Assembly: GCA_905206805.1 (NCBI GenBank)
Contig: CAJLIR010000002.1
Span: 62,001-126,000, forward strand
DNA length: 64,000 bases
Reading direction: 5' to 3'
Source of the DNA: an uncultured Caryophanales bacterium
GTDB lineage: Bacteria > Bacillota_I > Bacilli_A > RF39 > UBA660
A program made the position numbers and the translations under genes. The notes beneath the pieces were generated by a model. The model saw only the letters and a list, made by a program, of their open reading frames with translations, was not told the origin of the DNA and searched no databases. Every line of letters starts with the position of its first letter. Positions within the stretch are counted from its first letter, which is position 1. Shown here one piece after another: positions 1-8,125 of the stretch.

Positions 1-2
1 TT

Positions 3-698
3 ATATTTGCAGGAGGAAAAGGTAGTAGAATTAGAACTGATGAAGATTTTACTCCAAAGCCATTAGTAAAAGTAGGGGATATGCCTATAATATGGCACAT
101 TATGAAAATTTATTCTTATTATGGGTTTAAAGATTTTATAATATGCTTAGGTTATCGAATAGATTTGTTTGAAGAATTTTTTAGTACTGTTAATGAAGAT
201 TGGAATATTAAATTAGTAGATACTGGTCTTGATACTTGTACTGGTGGAGGATTAAAAAAAGTAGAAAAATATATTGATGATGAAGATTTTGCACTTACAT
301 ATGCAGATGCCGTATCGGATATAAATATTGATAATCTTATTGAATATCATAAAAAACATAAGAAATTACTTACTTTATCTGTATTTAAGACTAAAGAAAG
401 ATTTGGTATATTTGAAATAAAAAACAATAAAATTAAAAACTTTAGGGAAAAAGAATTACGAGAGTGTGAATGGGTTAATGGTGGATATATGATAGCTAAT
501 AAAAAAATATTTAGTTATCTAAGTGAGGATTCTGGGCCATTTGAAAGTGAAGTAATTGAAAGACTAATGAAGACTAATGATATCGTTGCATACAAATATG
601 ATGGATTTTGGCAATGTATGGATTATAGAGATGAACAAAGGCAGTTAAATAAGTTAATAAAAAATGGAAAAGATGTATGGAGAAAATGGGATGAATAA
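3..698 (+). CDS. rfbF: Glucose-1-phosphate cytidylyltransferase-like sugar nucleotidyltransferase (5' end outside window)
   Basis: The frame is already open at the window edge, so the start codon lies upstream. The fragment begins with the glycine-rich nucleotidyltransferase signature (AGGKGSR, fragment residues 3-9), then a KPLVKVGDMPIIWHIM stretch typical of RfbF-type enzymes that make CDP-glucose from CTP and glucose-1-phosphate. The likely metal-binding Asp is in TYADAVSD near residue 97, and a conserved VNGGYM segment follows. Family knowledge places it in the cytoplasm, supplying CDP-sugar for surface polysaccharide. The next gene starts inside its last codons (8-nt overlap), suggesting translational coupling. 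No CDP-glucose dehydratase is visible, so the real substrate could be another sugar-1-phosphate. Confidence 0.82.
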   Translation: MFAGGKGSRIRTDEDFTPKPLVKVGDMPIIWHIMKIYSYYGFKDFIICLGYRIDLFEEFFSTVNEDWNIKLVDTGLDTCTGGGLKKVEKYIDDEDFALTYADAVSDINIDNLIEYHKKHKKLLTLSVFKTKERFGIFEIKNNKIKNFREKELRECEWVNGGYMIANKKIFSYLSEDSGPFESEVIERLMKTNDIVAYKYDGFWQCMDYRDEQRQLNKLIKNGKDVWRKWDE

Positions 699-1116
699 AA
701 TAATAATAGGTAATAAAGATAATAATATTAAATATTGCTTTAGAGAAACTTGTTTTGGAATAGTAAAGAAAAATGATAAGTTTTATATTACATCTAAAGA
801 CGGTGACTATTCTTTAATAGGTGGTGGTCTTGAAGATGGTGAATCTCATTTGGAATGCCTAAAAAGAGAATTTATGGAAGAAGCTGGTTTAAAAATTGTA
901 AGTATGAAAGAATTATGTATTATAGATTGCTATTGGTATACTAGAAGTAAAGTTAATATGAATTCTTTAAGTAATATTTATATAGTAGAAGTATCTGATG
1001 ATGAAAATGAACCATTAGAAAAAAATTCTGAGTTAGTAAAATGTACAAAAGAAGAACTACTTGAACGTATAGTGTTACCATATCAAAAAGAGGCAATAAA
1101 AGAATATTTTAAATAA
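691..1116 (+). CDS. Nudix hydrolase
   Basis: A 141-residue Nudix-fold protein. The Nudix box G-x5-E-x7-RE-U-x-EE-x-G-U is complete: GGLEDGE, then RE and EEAG near residues 45-66. Such enzymes cleave nucleoside diphosphates linked to another moiety; the substrate cannot be told. I use the ATG at 691 because GGAGA at 679-683 is correctly spaced; an upstream ATG at 664 has no ribosome-binding site and would lie deep in the previous gene. It overlaps the upstream nucleotidyltransferase by 8 nt, so the two are probably made together. A role in sanitising or recycling sugar nucleotides is inference. Confidence 0.85.
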   Translation: MNKIIIGNKDNNIKYCFRETCFGIVKKNDKFYITSKDGDYSLIGGGLEDGESHLECLKREFMEEAGLKIVSMKELCIIDCYWYTRSKVNMNSLSNIYIVEVSDDENEPLEKNSELVKCTKEELLERIVLPYQKEAIKEYFK

Positions 1117-1126
1117 GGTGATTATT

Positions 1127-2116
1127 GTGCAAGAATTTAATAAAATTTTTGATTCTAGATTTGATAGTATATTTAGTAGATTGTTAGATAAAAAGTATAG
1201 AATTGATTTATCTAAATATGGATTTAATCAATACTCATTTATAGATGAACAAGTATTTATAATGTCAAATGTAATAAAAAAAATATCTGATTTGATAATA
1301 CTTATTCCTAATGTAGAAGTTGATAATTATACTATAAAATTGATAAATATGATAAATACTTCTAATAGTGTAACTGATTTATATAATATGATGGATGATT
1401 ATCTTATAGATAAGTTAATTGAAAAATATAGATCTAAAGATAAAATAGTATCATATATGATAGATAGGTACATATATAACGGATATTGTTATCATGGCTT
1501 TAATTCTTCTTTTAAAGAAAGTATATTAGCTAAAGGACTAAATGGTGATGATACAATATCAACTAAATTAAGAAATATTAATAATATTTTAGAAAAATAT
1601 GGAATAAGGAATGCCATGACATATAATTGGTCATATAAGGATAATAATTCAATATTTACAACAGATAATTTTGGAGCTGCTTATTATTATTCCTTATTAT
1701 CGCCAGTATTGCTATCTAGGTTTGTATCTAATGGATTGTATTCTTATAAAGAAGGATATGATAATTTAGCATTTTATATAAAAAATTATGAAGGAGTAAT
1801 GAATAATATCTCTAAAATGATGTCTGAATATAATATTAATAATGAGGATAGAAATATTATTACTAGTACTGTTAAAGACTTATTAGAAGAATTATTTCAA
1901 GATAAAGATAATCTATCAATTGCATTGATTAATAAAAAAAGTATTAATAGGGATAATTCTATTAATACGGATGACCTAAATATTCATGATAGTGTAACAA
2001 CAATATTAAAACCAAGATATGAAATTGATAGACATGAAAATATTGTTATTGATAAAGATAAAATTGAGATAATTAAGGTAAAAAATTATACAAACTTATT
2101 TAATAATTTTAGCTAG
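1127..2116 (+). CDS. Unknown protein with possible ADP-ribosyltransferase-like core
   Basis: About 329 residues, no family recognised with certainty. GTG at 1127 follows AAGGTGATT at good spacing; an in-frame GTG at 1118 lies inside that Shine-Dalgarno. Near residues 120-190 there is YCYHGF followed by SILAKGL, then IFTTDNFGAAYYYS. This order (Tyr/His-Gly, I-x2-xGL, a short strand ending in T, A-x-YY) resembles the NAD-binding core of the ART/PARP fold, but no catalytic Glu can be assigned and the match is by eye. The remainder is mostly Asn/Lys/Asp-rich helix. It sits just after a Nudix gene and converges with the kinase-like gene, overlapping its 3' end by 21 bp. Confidence 0.6.
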   Translation: MQEFNKIFDSRFDSIFSRLLDKKYRIDLSKYGFNQYSFIDEQVFIMSNVIKKISDLIILIPNVEVDNYTIKLINMINTSNSVTDLYNMMDDYLIDKLIEKYRSKDKIVSYMIDRYIYNGYCYHGFNSSFKESILAKGLNGDDTISTKLRNINNILEKYGIRNAMTYNWSYKDNNSIFTTDNFGAAYYYSLLSPVLLSRFVSNGLYSYKEGYDNLAFYIKNYEGVMNNISKMMSEYNINNEDRNIITSTVKDLLEELFQDKDNLSIALINKKSINRDNSINTDDLNIHDSVTTILKPRYEIDRHENIVIDKDKIEIIKVKNYTNLFNNFS

Positions 2117-2575
2117 AGCTTGTTTACAATTTTTTTCACCAGTGTTTATTGAAAATACATCTATATATGCTGAAATGTAGTCAAGTCTTCTTTCAAATTC
2201 ATCCATAAGTTTTTGGTATAGATGAAAGATAACTTTACTATCTTTAAAATCATCTTTTCTTCTTTCTAAAAGAATTTTTTTTGAAGCATATAGATATATA
2301 ATTTTTGTTTCATATTCAGAATATAGTTTTACAAGATTAATAAATTCTTCTTCTGATAATTTAGTAGTACCAGATAAAACCTTACCATAGACCATTTCAC
2401 TTACAAATGATCTATCACTAACAGAATTAATATCTGAAGTTTTAATAATATTAACATATTTATCATAATGTGATTCACTGGTTAAATTATTATTGATAAG
2501 TATATAATTCTTATTTAATAAATCATTTGCAAGAGTAGTTTTACCAGTACCATCAAGACCTTCGATAATTATCAT
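2096..2575 (-). CDS. Thymidylate kinase-like P-loop kinase
   Basis: 159 residues on the minus strand. A Walker A motif opens the protein (GLDGTGKTT, residues 6-14), followed by a DRSF segment near 54 equivalent to the DRY of thymidylate kinases, and an Arg-rich lid (ERRKDD) near 105. Family members phosphorylate (deoxy)nucleoside monophosphates; at 159 residues it is shorter than ordinary Tmk (about 205-210), so a housekeeping Tmk is unlikely. GGAGTG lies 7 nt before the ATG. It is the only minus-strand gene in this cluster and converges on the preceding gene with overlapping stop regions. Confidence 0.7.
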   Translation of the reverse strand: MIIIEGLDGTGKTTLANDLLNKNYILINNNLTSESHYDKYVNIIKTSDINSVSDRSFVSEMVYGKVLSGTTKLSEEEFINLVKLYSEYETKIIYLYASKKILLERRKDDFKDSKVIFHLYQKLMDEFERRLDYISAYIDVFSINTGEKNCKQALAKIIK

Positions 2576-2646
2576 TTTAACACTCCATTTCTTTTGTTAC
2601 ATATACTAACATTAATTTATAAATAATTCAAGTAGAGGTGAATAAT

Positions 2647-3450
2647 ATGAAGAAAAAAATAGCATTAATAACAGATGTACATGCTAATGTAGAAGCACTA
2701 CAAGCTGTTTTATTAGATATGAAAGATAAAAATATAGATACTATTTATTCTTTGGGTGATATAATAGGATTAGGATATGCTCCTAGTGAAACAGTAAGGC
2801 TTGCTATTGATAATAATATAATTAATATACAAGGCAATGCAGAAGCATATGTTACTATGGGACCAGATATGTTTCCTTATTTAAAACGTAATAATATTGA
2901 AAGATATAATAATGCTATATGGACCAGTGAACAATTAAGTGCTGAAGAATTAGATTATATAAATAATAGTCCAGTATCAGTAGAATTAGTTATAAATGGT
3001 AAAAAAATAGGACTTTGTCATTTTCCACTAGATGTTAGATATGATTTTATAGGTGTTTGGAAATATGATGGAAAAAATCCTGAAGAATTTTTAAAAAGAA
3101 ATACTTCTGATGATATCGAAAAATATAAACCAGAATTATATGAAAATGTTAAAATTGCAGATAAAAATCCATTATTATTTGGTAAAAATATATTTGATTT
3201 TGATAGAATTATATATGGCCATTATCATTTTGAAAGAAATCATATTCTTGGAAATGTAATATTAGACTCATTAAATGGTACAGGAGTTGCTATTACAGAT
3301 AAAGCTATATATTATATATTAGAGAATGGTGCGAAACTAATCAAATATGAAGTACCATATGATTATGAGAAAGTTTTTAGGGAAACTGAGGAAAAAGATT
3401 TTCCTAATAAAGATACATTTAAGAAAGTAATAAGTTGGAGGAAATTATGA
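2647..3450 (+). CDS. Calcineurin-like metallophosphoesterase
   Basis: 267 residues with all motifs of the metallophosphatase fold: D-x-H (DVHAN, residues 10-14), GD-x2-GLG near 45, GN(A/E) near 69, a lone His in CHFP near 127, and GHYH near 199 in place of GH-x-H. These residues hold two metal ions and hydrolyse phosphomono- or diesters. The ATG at 2647 follows AGAGGTGA; a GTG at 2638 overlaps that site. The next gene starts at ATGA across its stop codon, so the phosphatase and hydrolase are co-translated. Substrate unknown; a cyclic or dinucleotide phosphodiester is possible but not shown. Confidence 0.83.
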   Translation: MKKKIALITDVHANVEALQAVLLDMKDKNIDTIYSLGDIIGLGYAPSETVRLAIDNNIINIQGNAEAYVTMGPDMFPYLKRNNIERYNNAIWTSEQLSAEELDYINNSPVSVELVINGKKIGLCHFPLDVRYDFIGVWKYDGKNPEEFLKRNTSDDIEKYKPELYENVKIADKNPLLFGKNIFDFDRIIYGHYHFERNHILGNVILDSLNGTGVAITDKAIYYILENGAKLIKYEVPYDYEKVFRETEEKDFPNKDTFKKVISWRKL

Positions 3451-4193
3451 TAGAAGAGTTAGTAGAAATAGCTAGGGAAGATAAAAGAGTAAATATAGAT
3501 TTTACTATTAATAATAGGATACATTTATTTAGTGCAACAGAACCTAAAAATAAAAAAGTAATAATATATGTGCATGGATTAGGTGGAAATAAGAATTGGA
3601 TTACTAGATTTTATAAAGATTTATTAAACAATGGTTATGATACTTATAGTATTGATTTGATTTCTCATGGTGAAGATGGAAATGATTTTAAAAAATTTAA
3701 TTTAAGTAATTGTATTTCCTATTTAAAAGATACCATTAATTATATTAAAGAAAAAAATAAAGATAGTGAAATATATTTATTTGGATCTAGTTATGGTGGA
3801 TTCGTTATACTTAATGCCTATAAAGAAATAATTGATGATGTAGATAAAATATATTTAATGTGCCCAGCTATTAATTTTTGTGAAATTATGGAAAGAAAAA
3901 CTGGTAATCTTAATATTGAATATTTTGATGATAATGAGTACTTACCTTTATATAATAATATAAAAATATATAAAGATGCTTATTTGGAGTTTAAATCTGG
4001 TGATGAATATATTAAAAATGAAAAATTTAATAATATATTTATTATTCAAGGAGATTTAGATAAAACAGTAGACGTCAATAACGTGATAAAATTTTGTGAT
4101 AAAAATAAGATAGAATATAAGATAATTCATGAAGGAAAACATGAATTGTATGGATTTGATAACGAGATAGTAGATTTTATATTAAATAAATAA
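3447..4193 (+). CDS. Alpha/beta hydrolase
   Basis: 248 residues, cytoplasmic, no signal peptide. Motifs in order: oxyanion-hole YVHGLGG near residue 41, nucleophile elbow GSSYGG near 114, acid in GDLDKT near 206, and catalytic His in GKHE near 233. This is a serine hydrolase of the esterase/lipase/peptidase-S9 type; the substrate is unknown. The ATG overlaps the stop of the phosphoesterase (ATGA at 3447), with GGAGG 5 nt upstream. An in-frame TTG at 3435 is less likely. Confidence 0.82.
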   Translation: MIEELVEIAREDKRVNIDFTINNRIHLFSATEPKNKKVIIYVHGLGGNKNWITRFYKDLLNNGYDTYSIDLISHGEDGNDFKKFNLSNCISYLKDTINYIKEKNKDSEIYLFGSSYGGFVILNAYKEIIDDVDKIYLMCPAINFCEIMERKTGNLNIEYFDDNEYLPLYNNIKIYKDAYLEFKSGDEYIKNEKFNNIFIIQGDLDKTVDVNNVIKFCDKNKIEYKIIHEGKHELYGFDNEIVDFILNK

Positions 4194-4217
4194 TTCTATC
4201 TAACAGGGGGAAAAATA

Positions 4218-6185
4218 ATGAGATTTGTTAAATTAGATACTAATGATAAAAATTATTTTAACAATATTAACAAAATTTTTTTAGAAGATGAAACAAGTGT
4301 TATTGTCTTATGTAATAATTCTTATATAACTTATCATTCTTATATTGATTCAGTTAAAGTTGGCTATAATCCAATAATAGAAGAAGATAAGTTGCAACAA
4401 GATATTAAAGAAATAGAAAATGTTTGGAGTAATAATACTTATATAGATAAACATAGATGGAATTATTTATACAAAGATAATGACAAAGTAATTGATTATT
4501 TAAGAAGTTTAAATCTCAAAAAAATATACATTACTGGTGAATTATCTAATATTTTATATAGTTATATTAATGTATATGGTAACGATTTTGAGGTAGAAGT
4601 AATTGATTATGATTTAGATATAGTAAAAAAATTAATCGATAATAATGAAATAGTATTAGATACTTGTTTAAATGGATTAAAACTCAAAGAAATACTATTT
4701 AATAAAAATTTAATAAGTTTAACTAAATTATGTGAAAATGTTGAATATTACTATTTTGTTAAAAAATTATCTAAAAAACTTGATATAACAGTATTTGAAT
4801 TTCCTAGTACTGATGACATAACATCTTTTAGTTTAGAAGAAAGAAAGAGATTAGATAGTAAAATAGGATATATATATTATTTAAGTAAATACAATATAGA
4901 CGAAGAAATTACTAAATTATTAAATAGTATTTATGGTGAAAGTTTTATGACAAAATTTTGTGGTTTAGAAAATATTTCTCCTGGTACCATAATACAAAAT
5001 GGAATATGTAGATTAGCTGATTCAAATAATGAATTTTGTAGAACTATCAATGGTAAAAGAGTTACAACAGATAAAAATAGAGATTATGCTTTTGATATTA
5101 ATTTTTTAGGTCCTTGTATGGTATATGGAGTTTTAGTAGATGACAAAAACACTATTCCTAGTTGTTTGCAAAGAATAATAAATGAAAATAATAGAGATTA
5201 TTCTGTTAATAATTATGGATTAAGAGCTATGGAATTTTTTGAACAAGTAAGAATAGCTGATAATATCAATAGTAAACTTAATGATAAATTTATATTTATA
5301 GTATCTAAGAAAGAAAATGAAGTATTAAAAAGTATGGGATATAATAGTGCTATATCACTTCTTGAATTATATAATTCAGGAGTATTAAAAAATTACTTTA
5401 TAGATAAACCGGCACATTGTAATAGTGAAGCTAATGACATGATAGCACGTTTTATTTATGAAAAAATTGAAAAAGAATTAAAGACTGTTGATTCTATTAA
5501 TCATACTTTAGCAATAGCTATTCCTAATACTAAAAAAAGAAATATATTTGGTAACAATAGATATTTGAATGAATATTTAGAATTTCTTAAGGGTTTAAAT
5601 ATTAATACTAGCAATAATGGTGCAATACTTATGAATTGTAATCCATTTACTTATGGTCATTATAAACTGATAGACTATGCTAGAAAAGAAGTTAATACTT
5701 TAATTGTAATGGTTGTACAAGAAGATAAATCAAAATATTCTTTTAAAGATAGATATGAAATGGTTAAAGAAGGCTGTAAAGACTTTGAAAATGTAGTAGT
5801 AATACCAAGTGGTAAGATATTTGGTTCATCAATGATATTTCCTGAGTATTTTAATAGAAGTGAATCAACTGATGTATCTCTTGATTTATCAATAGATCAA
5901 GAAATATTTACTCAATATATAGCACCAGTCTTAAATATAAAAAAAAGATTTGTTGGTCAAGAACAAAATGACTACATAACTAGAGAATATAATAAAGAAC
6001 TTAAAAGAAATTTACCACTATATGGAATTGAATTAATAGAAATACCTAGATTTAGAAATATAAATGGTGATGAAATAAGCGCTAAGACAGTAAGAAGAGC
6101 AGTTGAAGAAAATGATGATGAATTGCTTGAAATATTAGTTCCTGAATCTACTTTAAGATTGATAAAAACTAGAAAAATGAAATAA
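4218..6185 (+). CDS. Multidomain protein: SGNH-like middle domain and CitC-like nucleotidyltransferase C-terminus
   Basis: 655 residues. The C-terminal third (about 470-650) matches the citrate-lyase-ligase/cytidylyltransferase fold: MNCNPFTYGHYKLI (T/HxGH-type nucleotide motif), VVQEDKSKYSFKDRYEMV, a PSGKIFGSSM stretch and a late ISAKTVRR. In the CitC family this adenylylates acetate; here no citrate lyase genes are present, so the substrate must differ. The middle part (about 250-400) contains a GPCMVYG-x2-VDDKNTIPS block resembling the first strand and helix of SGNH-type hydrolases, with Cys where Ser is usual and no clear SGNH triad. The N-terminal 200 residues are unrecognised. A GGGGG-rich ribosome-binding site precedes the ATG. 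Confidence 0.72.
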   Translation: MRFVKLDTNDKNYFNNINKIFLEDETSVIVLCNNSYITYHSYIDSVKVGYNPIIEEDKLQQDIKEIENVWSNNTYIDKHRWNYLYKDNDKVIDYLRSLNLKKIYITGELSNILYSYINVYGNDFEVEVIDYDLDIVKKLIDNNEIVLDTCLNGLKLKEILFNKNLISLTKLCENVEYYYFVKKLSKKLDITVFEFPSTDDITSFSLEERKRLDSKIGYIYYLSKYNIDEEITKLLNSIYGESFMTKFCGLENISPGTIIQNGICRLADSNNEFCRTINGKRVTTDKNRDYAFDINFLGPCMVYGVLVDDKNTIPSCLQRIINENNRDYSVNNYGLRAMEFFEQVRIADNINSKLNDKFIFIVSKKENEVLKSMGYNSAISLLELYNSGVLKNYFIDKPAHCNSEANDMIARFIYEKIEKELKTVDSINHTLAIAIPNTKKRNIFGNNRYLNEYLEFLKGLNINTSNNGAILMNCNPFTYGHYKLIDYARKEVNTLIVMVVQEDKSKYSFKDRYEMVKEGCKDFENVVVIPSGKIFGSSMIFPEYFNRSESTDVSLDLSIDQEIFTQYIAPVLNIKKRFVGQEQNDYITREYNKELKRNLPLYGIELIEIPRFRNINGDEISAKTVRRAVEENDDELLEILVPESTLRLIKTRKMK

Positions 6186-6343
6186 ATCTCATTTTTGGCA
6201 CTTTAATAACTAGTCTTTTTATGTTATATTTATAATGATGATAATAGAGCTTTTTATTTATAGAAATAAAAACAACAAATTTATAATTAACGATGATTTA
6301 TTGAAAATATATGATGTAATTAAAAATAAATGGGAGGTTTTGT

Positions 6344-6739
6344 ATGAATACAAAAATTGTTTTGACTGGAATTTTGAAATCTAATGATGAATTTTTGGTA
6401 GTTAAAAGAAGTGAAAATGATGATTTATATCCAGGAGCATGGGAATTTCCTGGAGGCCACCTAGAAAGTGGTGAAACTTTAAAAGAAGGTTTAAAAAGAG
6501 AATTATTTGAGGAAATTGGGTTTAGTTCAGAATTTGAGCCAATTATTACACATTATTATGATGAAGTAAAAAATAAAAATGATGAATTGATTCATGATTT
6601 AGAAATTGATTTTATTATTAATGTTAATAAATCAGATGTTAATGTTATATTAAGTGATGAACATTGTGATTATAAATGGGTAAAAAAGGATTCTTATTTG
6701 TTGGATGAATATATTAAAGATAAATTATCAAACATATAA
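6344..6739 (+). CDS. Nudix hydrolase, MutT-like
   Basis: 131 residues. A full Nudix box lies at about residues 38-60: GGHLESGE, then RELFEEIG. The opening strand (VLTGILKSNDEFLVVKRS) and the W-x-FPGG context resemble MutT/8-oxo-dGTP-type and related pyrophosphatases. GGGAGG stands about 8 nt before the ATG. It has its own 158-bp upstream gap. Substrate not determinable; second Nudix protein of the cluster. Confidence 0.85.
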   Translation: MNTKIVLTGILKSNDEFLVVKRSENDDLYPGAWEFPGGHLESGETLKEGLKRELFEEIGFSSEFEPIITHYYDEVKNKNDELIHDLEIDFIINVNKSDVNVILSDEHCDYKWVKKDSYLLDEYIKDKLSNI

Positions 6740-6806
6740 AATTATCAAATTTTTAAAAATGTATCAAAAAAGTCCAAATTCGTACCAAAAACGGACTTGA
6801 TTTGAC

Positions 6807-6834
6807 TTGAATATATTTTGTCAAGTGTTATAAT
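6807..6834 (+). promoter_or_regulatory. Sigma-A-type promoter with flanking TTGAC/GTCAA repeat
   Basis: TTGAAT (6807-6812), 16-nt spacer, TATAAT (6829-6834). TTGAC at 6802 and GTCAA at 6820 form an inverted repeat around the spacer, an operator-like layout. Confidence 0.55.
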
Positions 6835-6926
6835 ATAGTAAAATATGTGAGAATTATGAAGAAAACTTACATATTTTTATGACACAAATTGTACATGATA
6901 TTACATGAATTGATCATAAAATGAAC

Positions 6927-6954
6927 TTGACTTGTGCTTGTCAATAGTTATAAT
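6927..6954 (+). promoter_or_regulatory. Second sigma-A-type promoter with the same TTGAC/GTCAA repeat
   Basis: TTGACT (6927-6932), 16-nt spacer, TATAAT (6949-6954). As in the copy 120 bp upstream, GTCAA (6940-6944) inside the spacer mirrors the -35 TTGAC, so one repressor could control both. Confidence 0.6.
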
Positions 6955-7071
6955 AGTGTATAATATGAAAAAATTGTGTGGAGAGGAACTATGTTCTTCT
7001 CTTTTTTATTTAAAGGAGATGGTTTTATAAATTAAAAAGTATAGGAAGCATATATTTTTAATGATTTTGTT

Positions 7072-7330
7072 ATGAGTGGTCACTTTTATTAAAAAGGGTA
7101 GCCACTTTTTTTGTTGGTATTAAAGGAATATTTATATATGAGTAGCCACTTACTACTTAAAAAGTAGTCATTTTTGCAAGTGCAAAAATAGTAATGACAC
7201 CACCATATTTACTTTATTTTATAAGGTAAATATAAGATTATGGTGGCATTCTCCTTATGCCCATTAAAAATATGCAGAATTTATTACTCAAAGAATAGCT
7301 TAAAAATAGTAAAAGTGGCTACTCATAATT
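7072..7330. repeat. Cluster of inverted repeats around a GTAGCCACT motif
   Basis: TATGAGTAGCCACTT (7136-7150) recurs inverted at 7312-7326, and relatives of the GTAGCCACTT core lie at 7074-7083 and 7097-7106. Between them are three hairpins: ACTACTT/AAGTAGT (7152-7168), a 9-bp-arm palindrome ATTTTTGCA/TGCAAAAAT (7170-7189), and CCACCAT with inner ATATTTAC paired to GTAAATAT and ATGGTGG (7203-7247). This iteron-like density suits an origin of replication or transfer, or multi-site regulation. Which of these it is cannot be decided here. Confidence 0.55.
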
Positions 7331-7353
7331 TTAAGAAAGGAAGGAAAATTTTT

Positions 7354-7548
7354 ATGAGATGTACTGAAAGAACCACATTAAGATTAGATGATAATTTAAA
7401 AACTAGAATTAGGCTTTTATCTATTAAAAATAATTTTAGTATGAATAAAATGTTTATCTATTTATTAGAGCTAGGTTATAGATCTTATATAGAAAGATAT
7501 GAAAAAGATTATGAATTTAAAATGGAAGGAGGAAAAATATTATGGTAA
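7354..7548 (+). CDS. Small Arc/MetJ-like ribbon-helix-helix DNA-binding protein
   Basis: 64 residues. TERTTLRLDDNLKTRIR near the start gives the beta-strand and first helix of a ribbon-helix-helix domain, followed by NNFSMNKMFIYLLELGY as the second helix. Start ATG 7354 has AAAGGAAGG upstream; extending to 7240 has no ribosome-binding site and runs through repeats. Overlaps the next gene by 7 nt. Plausible regulator or relaxosome/partition factor of the element, possibly binding the adjacent repeats. Confidence 0.7.
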   Translation: MRCTERTTLRLDDNLKTRIRLLSIKNNFSMNKMFIYLLELGYRSYIERYEKDYEFKMEGGKILW

Positions 7549-7871
7549 TAAGAACAGAAAAACTTACTAATTATACGAAGATTGATAACACTTATTTAGA
7601 AGATAAAAATATATCTTTAAAGGCAAAAGGATTATTAACTTTAATGTTATCTTTACCTGATGTATGGAATTTTAATATTAATGGTTTAAGACTTTTATGT
7701 AAAGAGAGTAGATTAGCTATTACTAATGCACTAAAAGAATTAGAAGAAAATAGATATTTAATTATTGAAAAAGGACATTCTAAAGATGGTAAATTTTTAT
7801 ATAACTATATTGTTTATGAAAAACAATATACCCAAAAAGTACACACTGAACAACCATATATGGATAATTAG
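7542..7871 (+). CDS. RepA/replisome-organiser-like winged-helix protein, short form
   Basis: 109 residues. The opening VIRTEKLTNYTKIDNTYL, then KAKGLLTLMLSLPDVWNFNI and a helix-turn-helix (LAITNALKELEENRYL), is the N-terminal DNA-binding domain common to RepA_N/DnaD-type initiators of conjugative elements. Family members are often over 200 residues with a C-terminal domain that is missing here; the A-rich sequence after the stop suggests decay or a natural short version. GGAGG precedes the ATG, which overlaps the previous stop. Confidence 0.72.
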   Translation: MVIRTEKLTNYTKIDNTYLEDKNISLKAKGLLTLMLSLPDVWNFNINGLRLLCKESRLAITNALKELEENRYLIIEKGHSKDGKFLYNYIVYEKQYTQKVHTEQPYMDN

Positions 7872-8032
7872 ATAGTATAAATAACTTAAAGATTAATAAA
7901 GTAAAACAAATATAAAATAGATAAAACAAAAAAATTATTATTATTTTTATAAAAAACTCTTGCAAAATTTATTTTTTTAAGTGATAAATATTAAAACTAA
8001 ATTTTAATTTATTGATGCTTAATATAAGAAAT

Positions 8033-8087
8033 AAGAGACTTTAATATTAATCTTAATCAGTTATTAGTATAAAAAATAAAGTCTCTT
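8033..8087. repeat. 11-bp perfect inverted repeat
   Basis: AAGAGACTTTA at 8033-8043 and TAAAGTCTCTT at 8077-8087. No U-run follows, so a regulatory site or RNA structure is likelier than a terminator. Confidence 0.5.
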
Positions 8088-8125
8088 AAAATGACTTAAA
8101 TTGAAAATGAAGGAGTGTGTTTGAT

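Larger units (their letters stand above)
6740..7353. other. 614-bp noncoding region rich in inverted repeats and promoters
   Basis: No convincing gene. It holds an AAGTCC/GGACTT hairpin (6772-6798), two sigma-A-type promoters with TTGAC/GTCAA arms (listed separately), and from 7072 on a dense set of inverted repeats. A purine-rich AAAGGAGATGG at 7013-7023 looks like a ribosome-binding site but no gene follows. The position, next to small DNA-binding genes and upstream of the recombinase, fits the control or origin region of a mobile element. Confidence 0.6.
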
